Assembly: GCA_016699735.1 (NCBI GenBank)
Contig: CP065008.1
Span: 620,001 to 684,000 of the forward strand
Length of the DNA stretch: 64,000 nucleotides
From: Alphaproteobacteria bacterium
Lineage (GTDB): Bacteria; Pseudomonadota; Alphaproteobacteria; Micavibrionales; Micavibrionaceae
Direction: 5' to 3'
Part shown: one piece after another, positions 27,318 through 35,929 of the stretch
How positions within the stretch are numbered: position 1 is the first letter of the stretch
Layout of the letters: each line of letters starts with the position of its first letter
Notes under the pieces: model-generated
The model's input: the letters and a program-made list of their open reading frames with translations, nothing else
What the model was told of the DNA's origin: nothing
Database searches by the model: none
Program-made: the position numbers and the translations under genes

Positions 27318-30300
27318 CTTTCTGCCATCCTTCGGGGTGGCAGTGGATTGAAACTATGTAAGCCGTCTTGACCGCCAATTTCGTATCGGCTTTCTGCCAT
27401 CCTTCGGGGTGGCAGTGGATTGAAACTCGTCTTCCTACGAGCTTCCTACCGGATGCTCGTCCTTTCTGCCATCCTTCGGGGTGGCAGTGGATTGAAACAT
27501 CTGGAATAGTGATAAAGCCATCGCCCTGAGTACTTTCTGCCATCCTTCGGGGTGGCAGTGGATTGAAACGATAATCATTTGCAGGATCGGCTTCCACTTG
27601 CACCTTTCTGCCATCCTTCGGGGTGGCAGTGGATTGAAACCTCCAGATATTCGACGTTGTGTTTCAGTTCGGTTTCCTTTCTGCCATCCTTCGGGGTGGC
27701 AGTGGATTGAAACCTGGTGAAGACCGTACAAAGCGTTCCACTTTCCGGCTTTCTGCCATCCTTCGGGGTGGCAGTGGATTGAAACCTCGTAAATCCAGCC
27801 CGAATTCGAATTCCTGATCCTTTCTGCCATCCTTCGGGGTGGCAGTGGATTGAAACCGCCTGCCGGATCGACAATGATGAAGCGCCAGAGCTTTCTGCCA
27901 TCCTTCGGGGTGGCAGTGGATTGAAACCGCCATCTCTTGACCATCTCTGCGATTGTTTGGCCTTTCTGCCATCCTTCGGGGTGGCAGTGGATTGAAACCA
28001 TCGCCGAATTTCTTGGGTTTTTGCTTGGCGAGACTTTCTGCCATCCTTCGGGGTGGCAGTGGATTGAAACGCGTCTTTGAAAACGATCCTGTAGTTCATG
28101 GTTTCTTTCTGCCATCCTTCGGGGTGGCAGTGGATTGAAACCTGATCTGCTCAAGCATGAGAACAACGTGCGCGGCTTTCTGCCATCCTTCGGGGTGGCA
28201 GTGGATTGAAACATATGATTGCGGATAAGTCGGGGAGAGCAGCCGCCTTTCTGCCATCCTTCGGGGTGGCAGTGGATTGAAACATGTGAAACTCCGTTGC
28301 TAAATCGGATCGGTCGGCCTTTCTGCCATCCTTCGGGGTGGCAGTGGATTGAAACTTCTTAAACGCCTCGTATGCGGCGAGGGCTTCAAGCTTTCTGCCA
28401 TCCTTCGGGGTGGCAGTGGATTGAAACTTCCATTTCAGCGGCCTTGTTTTCGAAAGAGATGTGCTTTCTGCCATCCTTCGGGGTGGCAGTGGATTGAAAC
28501 CATCGCCGAATTTCTTGGGTTTTTGCTTGGCGAGACTTTCTGCCATCCTTCGGGGTGGCAGTGGATTGAAACGCGTCTTTGAAAACGATCCTGTAGTTCA
28601 TGGTTTCTTTCTGCCATCCTTCGGGGTGGCAGTGGATTGAAACCTGATCTGCTCAAGCATGAGAACAACGTGCGCGGCTTTCTGCCATCCTTCGGGGTGG
28701 CAGTGGATTGAAACCTCGTAAATCCAGCCCGAATTCGAATTCCTGATCCTTTCTGCCATCCTTCGGGGTGGCAGTGGATTGAAACCGCCTGCCGGATCGA
28801 CAATGATGAAGCGCCAGAGCTTTCTGCCATCCTTCGGGGTGGCAGTGGATTGAAACCGCCATCTCTTGACCATCTCTGCGATTGTTTGGCCTTTCTGCCA
28901 TCCTTCGGGGTGGCAGTGGATTGAAACCATCGCCGAATTTCTTGGGTTTTTGCTTGGCGAGACTTTCTGCCATCCTTCGGGGTGGCAGTGGATTGAAACG
29001 CGTCTTTGAAAACGATCCTGTAGTTCATGGTTTCTTTCTGCCATCCTTCGGGGTGGCAGTGGATTGAAACCTGCTGTTCAGGTCGAAAGCGAATTGACTT
29101 CGTCTTTCTGCCATCCTTCGGGGTGGCAGTGGATTGAAACTTGTGGTGGGCAATCGCCGCCGCCCAGAACAGGCTTTCTGCCATCCTTCGGGGTGGCAGT
29201 GGATTGAAACCATTGTACGTGACCACGACTTAAACCTATCGGCCTTTCTGCCATCCTTCGGGGTGGCAGTGGATTGAAACGCGCTAGCTCAATGGTGAGC
29301 CGATCAGCGGCCATCTTTCTGCCATCCTTCGGGGTGGCAGTGGATTGAAACTCTTTCGCGGCCGAAAAGCTCGAAAGTGCCCTAACCTTTCTGCCATCCT
29401 TCGGGGTGGCAGTGGATTGAAACTCGTATTTCGCATATTTTGAGATCAGTTTTCCGCTTTCTGCCATCCTTCGGGGTGGCAGTGGATTGAAACAGGGCTT
29501 AGGGTTATTGACTGCATGGGCGTCTCCTTTCTGCCATCCTTCGGGGTGGCAGTGGATTGAAACATTGGGAAATGAATACAAATATTGAAAAAGTATTCTT
29601 TCTGCCATCCTTCGGGGTGGCAGTGGATTGAAACTTGCCGCCTGCGCTAGCGATGCCGCCTGCGCGGCCTTTCTGCCATCCTTCGGGGTGGCAGTGGATT
29701 GAAACTAAGATCGGCTCTTGAAAGCGGCGATTGTTTTACCTTTCTGCCATCCTTCGGGGTGGCAGTGGATTGAAACCATATGGTGGCGTACGCACGAAAT
29801 GGAAGGGCAGCCTTTCTGCCATCCTTCGGGGTGGCAGTGGATTGAAACATGCACTCATACGTGCCCAGGCGCTACTCGCTCCCTTTCTGCCATCCTTCGG
29901 GGTGGCAGTGGATTGAAACACATCAACTTCAGCATATTGTCCGGTTTTACCACGACTTTCTGCCATCCTTCGGGGTGGCAGTGGATTGAAACGCTAAAAT
30001 TATCAAACCCAGCAAGGAAGCCGCAGACTTTCTGCCATCCTTCGGGGTGGCAGTGGATTGAAACCACGTGTAATAAGTATTCGTGCTTGTCCCGTCTCTT
30101 TCTGCCATCCTTCGGGGTGGCAGTGGATTGAAACTTGCTTCCGGGCTGCTTCAGCAGCGGCGGCTTTTCTTTCTGCCATCCTTCGGGGTGGCAGTGGATT
30201 GAAACTTGAAAAGAGGTTTTTAAGAGCCTGAACAGCGGGCCTTTCTGCCATCCTTCGGGGTGGCAGTGGATTGAAACAAGAGCGCGTAGACGTTCGCGTC

Positions 30301-31280
30301 TATCTCGTTTCGGGTCTTTCTGCCATCCTTCGGGGTGGCAGTGGATTGAAACGAGCTTGGTTAGAGAGTAGCGACGAAAAGCGCCAGCTTTCTGCCATCC
30401 TTCGGGGTGGCAGTGGATTGAAACAGGCTAAAGTCACGGTTTCTACCGATGACGGTAACCTTTCTGCCATCCTTCGGGGTGGCAGTGGATTGAAACCTTA
30501 CATTAAGCGGTATTGTGGGTTAACGGGAAGCTTTCTGCCATCCTTCGGGGTGGCAGTGGATTGAAACATACATAGGCGTGTACCCAAAGACACCATCAGG
30601 AGTCTTTCTGCCATCCTTCGGGGTGGCAGTGGATTGAAACTAAGGCAGCAGAAGGATCGGAGCCTCCATCAAAAGACTTTCTGCCATCCTTCGGGGTGGC
30701 AGTGGATTGAAACATGATTCACCGCCTTCCGCCTTGGCGATTGCTGCCTTTCTGCCATCCTTCGGGGTGGCAGTGGATTGAAACCTGTGTGGAGAGTGTT
30801 CACAATCCGCAGGTGGTTCTTTCTGCCATCCTTCGGGGTGGCAGTGGATTGAAACTTGTCTTTTGCCATGCTGAGATTTCCTTTTTGCTCTTTCTGCCAT
30901 CCTTCGGGGTGGCAGTGGATTGAAACTTGACGATATGGGGAAGACCAGCGCGGGGACAGACTTTCTGCCATCCTTCGGGGTGGCAGTGGATTGAAACTCA
31001 GGCGTTCGACTACGGAATCGCAATGACTATACTTTCTGCCATCCTTCGGGGTGGCAGTGGATTGAAACGAACTGGAGACCGTACAGGTGATTGTTGTCGG
31101 TCTTTCTGCCATCCTTCGGGGTGGCAGTGGATTGAAACTGCCTTTAGAGGGGTCTTTTAAGGCTGTTGATCGCTTTCTGCCATCCTTCGGGGTGGCAGTG
31201 GATTGAAACATGTGCTCCTCCTCTCTCTTGAGAACCTTGCGCCCTTTCTGCCATCCTTCGGGGTGGCAGTGGATTGAAAC
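27318..31280 (+). CRISPR. Type I-C CRISPR array, 56 repeats, 55 spacers
   Basis: By reading I count 56 repeats of 37 bases. They start CTTTCTGCCATCC and end GTGGATTGAAAC, with spacers of 32-36 bases. Each repeat can fold CTGCCATCC-TTCG-GGGTGGCAG, a nine-pair stem (one G-U) with a UUCG tetraloop, the structure Cas5c would cut. The 3' end gives the usual I-C handle. I saw no mutated repeat, including the last one at 31244. Six spacers recur: those at 27786, 27857, 27928 and 28142 twice, and those at 27999 and 28071 three times, leaving about 47 distinct. The many reading frames in this stretch come from the repeats and are not genes. Confidence 0.98.
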
Positions 31281-31343
31281 GCTCTCAAGTTTGCCGCGAT
31301 TAGTAACGACAGACTTACTCGCAGTATGTATGGTGCAAAACAT

Positions 31344-32432
31344 TCACTTACACGCTCTGCGGCTCACTTCCTTCAAAAGCTCCTCCATAGACACATTCTG
31401 CAAATCGGCATGACCTTCCCCAATGCCTAAAATCGCATTGCGCTGGGTTTGTATATTGAGTGTCCCGTATGCGTTATAGGTCGTCATAGCGTGTTCGTGC
31501 CCGATATTCTGGCTGATCGCTTTAACCTGAATCTGGCTGCAATTCTCCATCGCCCAGATGACCAGCATTTTGCGGAATGAATGGGGTCGATAGTAGGGCA
31601 ATCCAGCCTTTAAAAACGCCTCTTTGAATATGCCCCTCACCGGGCTCGCATTGCTCCAGTGTTCCCGCGATAATCCGGCTGAGACGAATATCATTTTTTC
31701 AGGATCAGAGATAACCAGCTCTTTCGGGAAGATAGGATCATGATCCTTGAACCCAAGCGTATCCCGCGCATAATTAAGCCAGTCTGTAAATATCTCCTCC
31801 CAGAGCGGATCAAAAGCCATAAAGACGGTCGTAATACCCTTACGGTTCTTGGTTTTAACATGGCGCGGGTCTTGCCAGATTTCGCGCTTTACAAGGTCTA
31901 TGTCTTTCATTTTGAGGCTGATAAGAGCAGCGTCCCTAACTCCTGTTAAAGCCACAAAAGCGATGATAGCCCGGTTGCGCCGTTCAATATCCGCCCCATA
32001 CGGCATGGATAGAAGGGCTTTTCGCACCTCCTCGATAGTGGGCACAGGCAGTTCCCGCGTGGCGCGTCCAGACCGCTCATCATTATTGGAGAGGCGGAGA
32101 TAAGCCACGGCCTGCCCATCAACTTTGCGGATACATTGAGGATGAACGGCCAGCCATTTGAAGAACTCGCGCACATTGCTTAAAACATGGCTGATGGTTG
32201 AGACGCTCAAAGGCTCGGCGTTCTGATTTATCTTTTTCATAAGCCAGCGTTTAAAGTCTTTGGCTTGCTGGGCGTTAAAGGTCGTAAAGTCCTTCTTCCC
32301 GGTGAATTCTTCAAACAGGTTAATCGCCTTCCACGCGGCATCGACGGTGCGCTGTTCCTTATGCGCCCCATGGAGTAAGGCATCCTCATACTCCTTTTTC
32401 AGACGCTCGTTTAAGGGGTTAAATTCAAGCAT
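31344..32432 (-). CDS. Tyrosine recombinase next to the CRISPR array tail
   Basis: 362 residues. The N-terminal SAM-like DNA-binding domain (about 20-100) is followed by the catalytic domain, with Arg166 in TGVRDAALISL, a Lys in HVKTKNRKG, HSFRK (H284, R287), IGHEH (H312) and the Tyr region TTYNAYG (Y319 or Y322). All catalytic positions are present. It ends 63 bases after the last CRISPR repeat, pointing toward the array. It overlaps the HTH/zinc-ribbon gene upstream by 22 bases, so the two work as a pair. It is distinct from the P4-type integrase at the island end; its own target is unknown. Confidence 0.9.
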   Translation of the reverse strand: MLEFNPLNERLKKEYEDALLHGAHKEQRTVDAAWKAINLFEEFTGKKDFTTFNAQQAKDFKRWLMKKINQNAEPLSVSTISHVLSNVREFFKWLAVHPQCIRKVDGQAVAYLRLSNNDERSGRATRELPVPTIEEVRKALLSMPYGADIERRNRAIIAFVALTGVRDAALISLKMKDIDLVKREIWQDPRHVKTKNRKGITTVFMAFDPLWEEIFTDWLNYARDTLGFKDHDPIFPKELVISDPEKMIFVSAGLSREHWSNASPVRGIFKEAFLKAGLPYYRPHSFRKMLVIWAMENCSQIQVKAISQNIGHEHAMTTYNAYGTLNIQTQRNAILGIGEGHADLQNVSMEELLKEVSRRACK

Positions 32433-32917
32433 AGTTGCTCACCCTCCTGAAGTTGACATTTACGATGCGAGGAGTGCTTTCCATTATGTTGCTTCATGGC
32501 ATCGTGAAGATATGCGGCCAAAGGGTGTTTTTCTGACCAATCCTCCAACTTTATCGCCTTGTTAATTTTGCCTTTGCAGCCCGCACATTTGGCTTGGAAA
32601 AAAAGCGCTCCGTTGGGCTGGCTTTTAATTTTTGCACTGCCTTTTTTGGGCGTACGCGAGACTCGACATTTGCAGCAATACACTTCATCAGGCAATGTAG
32701 GTTTTTTGCGCTTGGCCTTCTTTTTGGTCAGGAAAGACTTCAGGGCGCTGCTATGGATGAGGAAGGGGCGGGTTTTGGGAATCCTCTCCAATCCTTCATC
32801 CTTAATCCAGCGGCGCACGGTGGCAACGTCTATACCAAACAAATCGGCAATCTGCTCGACGGTGTAGGTATAGTTCTCCTTGACCAAGCGCACGTTGTAG
32901 GTGCGTTTCTTAACCAT
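32411..32917 (-). CDS. HTH plus zinc-ribbon protein, recombinase partner
   Basis: 168 residues. A MerR/excisionase-like helix-turn-helix at about 17-45 (YTVEQIADLFGIDVATVRRWI) is followed by a basic linker (KKKAKRKK). Next comes a zinc ribbon with CCKC and CAGC pairs (about 80-115). The C-terminus is His/Lys-rich. Its 22-base overlap with the recombinase gene indicates coupled translation, so it probably guides or regulates the recombinase. It also overlaps the AlpA-like gene start by eight bases. I know of no characterised homologue. Confidence 0.75.
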   Translation of the reverse strand: MVKKRTYNVRLVKENYTYTVEQIADLFGIDVATVRRWIKDEGLERIPKTRPFLIHSSALKSFLTKKKAKRKKPTLPDEVYCCKCRVSRTPKKGSAKIKSQPNGALFFQAKCAGCKGKINKAIKLEDWSEKHPLAAYLHDAMKQHNGKHSSHRKCQLQEGEQLCLNLTP

Positions 32918-33101
32918 GGCTTTTGATCAGTTCCCGAATATCTTCAACCCGCCACGCCGTAATTTTTTCGCTCAACTTGACGCCTTTTGGAAAGCGCCCA
33001 TCTTTCACGCCCGCCCACCATGTGGATTTGCTGACTGGAAAAACCTTTAAAACTTCTGGCAATCGAACAAAGCCAGTTTCAGGAAGAATTTGGTTATGCA
33101 T
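32910..33101 (-). CDS. AlpA-family transcriptional regulator/excisionase
   Basis: 63 residues from ATG 33101, chosen because AAAGGAG lies seven bases upstream; the longer open frame has no support. The AlpA pattern is clear: GFVRLPEVLKVFPVSKSTWW, then VKDGRFPKGVKLSEKITAWR. AlpA proteins activate integrase or act as excisionases in P4-like islands. It is first in the run AlpA-HTH-recombinase. Confidence 0.88.
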   Translation of the reverse strand: MHNQILPETGFVRLPEVLKVFPVSKSTWWAGVKDGRFPKGVKLSEKITAWRVEDIRELIKSHG

Positions 33102-33240
33102 CGAGGTTCTCCTTTGTTTTATTAAAACCAAGGAAAGCCTAAGCGGTATCACATAATCTGAGATAGATGGGCAGGTTACGAAAACTAACCCCATCAATAT
33201 TGTTAAACCCTACCTATGAATTTCAGGAAACAACCATAAT

Positions 33241-33963
33241 TTAGAATGGAATCTCATCAAAAATTTCATCAAGATCAGCAGCTATAGAACCAAAAATCTT
33301 TAATTTTTGCGGCTTTTGAGCGGGGGTGGGTGAGTTATCCTGAACTATACTGTGGTTAGGCGTCTTAGCTGCCCCTCCCTCAGGCTTCCAGTTCGCAATC
33401 TTACATATTTCCTGAATCCCCGTTTCATTCGGGGTTCCGTCTTCTTTAGTCAGCCCATACTTATTCGCATTTTCTCTCAGCCATTTCTCTAAGGCTTGTT
33501 TTGGAGTCCTTCCACTTAGAGCAGATTGATCCTCAGTAATAGCCTTCCAAGCATAAATAGATGCAGCAAGCTTAGGAGCGAAAAAAGAATTCCTCGGATT
33601 AAGATAGTCCTCAAAAATACTACCTTCTGGAAAGAAAAAACCTTCCTTTAAGCCTCGTTGACCTAAATATTCACGTAGAGAATCTACCAATAAAATTGAT
33701 AGATCAATATCGAGGATGGGCTTATCCAAAAGGTTGCCGCGATAGTCAAAATTTTCATAAGCTAAAGTGCCCACTATATGTTTTGACAAAGCCGCATTTA
33801 TCAGAGCTGTTTTCAAAGCGCCATAGCCTGTTGGAAGGCTTGCACGTTTATGGTTTTCAACTTGGTAACTAGTTTGATTTTCAGGATCATAACCCAATAT
33901 CAGCATAATTGACTGAAAAATGGACAAATGGTCACATAGTCGCCAATAATCTGAGCTTTGCAT
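33241..33963 (-). CDS. Unknown island protein
   Basis: 240 residues, AT-rich gene. The N-terminal ~60 residues look helical (DYWRLCDHLSIFQSIMLILGYD), and the ALEKWLRENANKYGL stretch near 160 resembles short segments found in island and prophage accessory proteins. The C-terminal 40 residues are Pro/Thr-rich. There is no signal peptide or catalytic motif I recognise. It lies between the AlpA-like gene and a divergent small gene. Confidence 0.65.
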   Translation of the reverse strand: MQSSDYWRLCDHLSIFQSIMLILGYDPENQTSYQVENHKRASLPTGYGALKTALINAALSKHIVGTLAYENFDYRGNLLDKPILDIDLSILLVDSLREYLGQRGLKEGFFFPEGSIFEDYLNPRNSFFAPKLAASIYAWKAITEDQSALSGRTPKQALEKWLRENANKYGLTKEDGTPNETGIQEICKIANWKPEGGAAKTPNHSIVQDNSPTPAQKPQKLKIFGSIAADLDEIFDEIPF

Positions 33964-34083
33964 TCTAAAACCGAGTTTTTTACTGACCTTGCAATACTAG
34001 GCTTTTTTTCGAAATTTTCCAACTATTACGGTCCATTAAGATACTATGTTGTGCAAAATAAAACTTGGCTTTACAATCAACAA

Positions 34084-34314
34084 ATGCAAGACAACAACGC
34101 TGTAAAATCGCCAACTTACAAAAACATCCAAAAATGGGTAAAGGATAATTATGGCTTCATCCCTAAGACATGCTGGATAGCCCACTGTAAGGAAATGTGT
34201 AATCTTCCTGTCGCCAAGGCTCCCAATCGTCAAAACACTGCTAGGATGGTGCCGTGCCCAAAAGAAAAGCAAGAAGCGATTAAATCTGCCTTCAAGCATT
34301 ATGGCCTGATATAG
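34084..34314 (+). CDS. Small conserved basic protein of the island
   Basis: 76 residues from ATG 34084 (a longer open frame begins upstream; start uncertain). The sequence SPTYKNIQKWVKDNYGFIPK, then CWIAHCKEMCNL and a basic stretch NRQNTARMVPCPKEKQEAI, ending KHYGLI, is of a type seen in small proteins near restriction or island genes, but I cannot name a function. It is the only gene of the element's right part on the + strand, opposite its neighbours. Confidence 0.6.
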   Translation: MQDNNAVKSPTYKNIQKWVKDNYGFIPKTCWIAHCKEMCNLPVAKAPNRQNTARMVPCPKEKQEAIKSAFKHYGLI

Positions 34315-34327
34315 CCTGCCAAACAGG

Positions 34328-35554
34328 TTAGCGGCGTAAAGCTATAAATTTCGCCTCGATAATTTTACCGCCCTGTGCAATGTTATCCAGATAATCCGCC
34401 CATTCCTGCATCATCTTTTTCCGCTCATCCAAAAACTGGGCGCGGTCATAAGCACGTTGCACCATGCTTTGCGGGGCGTGGGCAAGCTGACGGTCGATAA
34501 CCTCATGGCGATAGCCGAGCTTTTCCTTAATCGTCGTCATCGCCAAAGCACGAAAGCCATGCCCGGTCATGCGTCCTTGAAAACCCATGCGGCCAAGCCC
34601 CTTCAAAATTGTATTATTGCTCATGTGCTTGCGCGGCGAATGATGCCCCGGAAATACCCATTCCCATTTTTCATTACGCTCTTTGAGGTCTTGAAGCATC
34701 TCTAAAGCTTGGCGGGAGAGGGGGACAATATGCTCGTTTCGCATTTTCATGCGTTCAGCAGGAATCACCCATAGCGCATTGTCTAAGTCAAACTCACTCC
34801 ATTTTGCCTCGATCAGTTCTTTGGTCCTTACAAACGTCAACATCAGAAGTCGAATGGCTAAACGTGTATCGTTGTGAAGCCGTGCATCGTTGGCGTTCAG
34901 CGCGTGTAAAAGTTCAGGAATTTCCTTGATTTCAAGGCAAGCATAATGGCCTTTTTTCACAGGCTGTAAAACGGCCCCGATTTCTGCGGCTGGATTTGAG
35001 TTGGCAACCTCATGAATGAGGGCATGGCGGAAGATTTGGCTGCAATATTGCCGTAAGCGGTGGGCAGGTTCATAAGCTCCACGGTTTTGCACCTTTTTGA
35101 GTGCGGCTATAACATGAGAGGGCTTGATTTCGGTAATCGGCATACTGCCAATTTCAGGAAAAATATCTCTTTCAAGGCGGTGCAAAACCGTATCTGCATG
35201 GCGTTTTGTCCATTTGTGCTTATGAGTCTCATGCCACTCTACGGCTAAAGCCTTAAATGTGTTTTCCGCATTTCGTGCCGCCTCTTTCTTACCTTCCTGC
35301 TTTTGGCTGGAGGGATCGACTCCTTGGCTAAGGAGTTTCTTGGCTTTCTCACGTCCATCACGCGCTTCAGCCAAGCTGACCGTAGGGTAAATGCCCAGAG
35401 ATAGGCGCTTTTCTTTACCGTGCATCCGGTATTTCATGCGCCAAAGTTTGCTGCCCGTTGAGGTGACTTCAAGATAGAGTCCTCCCCCGTCTGCAATTTT
35501 ATAGGGTTTATTTTTGGGTTTTGCTGATTTACACGCAGTATCTGTAAGCTTCAT
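34328..35554 (-). CDS. int: P4-type tyrosine integrase of the island
   Basis: 408 residues from ATG 35554, preceded by GCAGGAGGC. A DUF4102-type N-terminal arm-binding domain (KLTDTACKSAKPKNKPYKIADGGGLYLEV) is followed by the catalytic domain with Arg in LTFVRTKELIEAKW, HGFRALA (HxxR) and the terminal LAHAPQSMVQRAYDRAQ with the nucleophile Tyr. Such integrases insert islands at tRNA 3' ends. The gene lies about 110 bases from the tRNA-Gly att copy, with ATGCCCCC boxes between, so it is almost certainly the enzyme that placed this element. Confidence 0.95.
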   Translation of the reverse strand: MKLTDTACKSAKPKNKPYKIADGGGLYLEVTSTGSKLWRMKYRMHGKEKRLSLGIYPTVSLAEARDGREKAKKLLSQGVDPSSQKQEGKKEAARNAENTFKALAVEWHETHKHKWTKRHADTVLHRLERDIFPEIGSMPITEIKPSHVIAALKKVQNRGAYEPAHRLRQYCSQIFRHALIHEVANSNPAAEIGAVLQPVKKGHYACLEIKEIPELLHALNANDARLHNDTRLAIRLLMLTFVRTKELIEAKWSEFDLDNALWVIPAERMKMRNEHIVPLSRQALEMLQDLKERNEKWEWVFPGHHSPRKHMSNNTILKGLGRMGFQGRMTGHGFRALAMTTIKEKLGYRHEVIDRQLAHAPQSMVQRAYDRAQFLDERKKMMQEWADYLDNIAQGGKIIEAKFIALRR

Positions 35555-35569
35555 CTTGCCTCCTGCCCG

Positions 35570-35633
35570 ATGCCCCCACGCATTTTCAGAATGCCCCCAA
35601 AAGTGCCCCCTTTTTGTTCGTATTTGGGGGCAT
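35570..35633. promoter_or_regulatory. Right-end ATGCCCCC boxes (putative integrase arm sites)
   Basis: ATGCCCCCA at 35570 and 35591, GTGCCCCC at 35603 and the inverted TGGGGGCAT at 35625 lie between int and the right att repeat. They match the boxes at the left end. They also overlap the int upstream region, so integrase binding could repress its own gene. Confidence 0.55.
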
Positions 35634-35666
35634 CGCATTGGATTGCATAAGACGAAAGTGTAAAGA

Positions 35667-35744
35667 GAAAACCTTTGAAGCTCAAGGTTTTCTGGACGTT
35701 TTCGGATTATATCGGGTGGATAAATGGAGCGAGTGAAGGGCTTC
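35667..35744. repeat. Right attachment site (direct repeat with intact tRNA-Gly 3' end)
   Basis: 78 bases matching 19133-19209. It runs from a hairpin just downstream of the tRNA (AAAACCTT...AAGGTTTT) to about 20 bases inside the tRNA gene. The copy here keeps the G that is missing in the left copy, so the tRNA stays functional. Confidence 0.9.
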
Positions 35745-35799
35745 GAACCCTCGACCTATACCTTGGCAAGGTATCGCTCTACCCCTGAGCTACACTCGC
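35725..35799 (-). tRNA. tRNA-Gly (anticodon GCC)
   Basis: 75 bases including encoded CCA. The seven-pair acceptor stem is GCGAGTG/CACTCGC. The D-arm is GCTCAGGGGTAGAGC, the anticodon stem ATACC/GGTAT with GCC (complement at 35765-35767), and the T-arm GAGGG-TTCGAAG-CCCTT(C). A likely promoter lies upstream on the minus strand: TTGCAA (35855-35860) and TATATA (35831-35836), 18 bases apart. Its 3' end is the integration target of the CRISPR island. Confidence 0.95.
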
Positions 35800-35929
35800 T
35801 TGAACGCCAGTTAGACGGTCATAAGACCCCTATATATAAAATCTTTCGCGGGAATTGCAAGCCTGAAATGAGAGAAGGCGGAGAGTGGCCTAATTCAGGC
35901 CGCCCGCGCCGGGGAGGGTATAAAAAGCG

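Larger units (their letters stand above)
19133..35744. mobile_element. Integrative element in tRNA-Gly carrying a type I-C CRISPR-Cas system
   Basis: The element is bounded by the att repeats at 19133-19209 and 35667-35744 and is about 16.5 kb long. It has a P4-type integrase directly inside the right att, as expected for tRNA-targeted islands. A second tyrosine recombinase, an AlpA-like regulator and unknown genes lie between. The cargo is all seven type I-C cas genes plus a 4 kb array. Repeated ATGCCCCC boxes occur just inside both ends. No conjugation or phage structural genes are visible, so it would depend on other functions for transfer. Base composition is more AT-rich than the flanks, notably in cas3 and 33.2-34.3 kb. 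Confidence 0.85.

Noticed and set aside
27280..31160. Many overlapping reading frames of 60-260 codons on both strands in the CRISPR region
   Set aside because: They are made of the translated repeat at regular spacing and have no independent start signals; they come from the array.
27318..31280. Spacers that might target genes in this window
   Set aside because: Reading a sample of spacers against the visible genes gave no match; a full search was not possible by eye, so no self-targeting claim is made.
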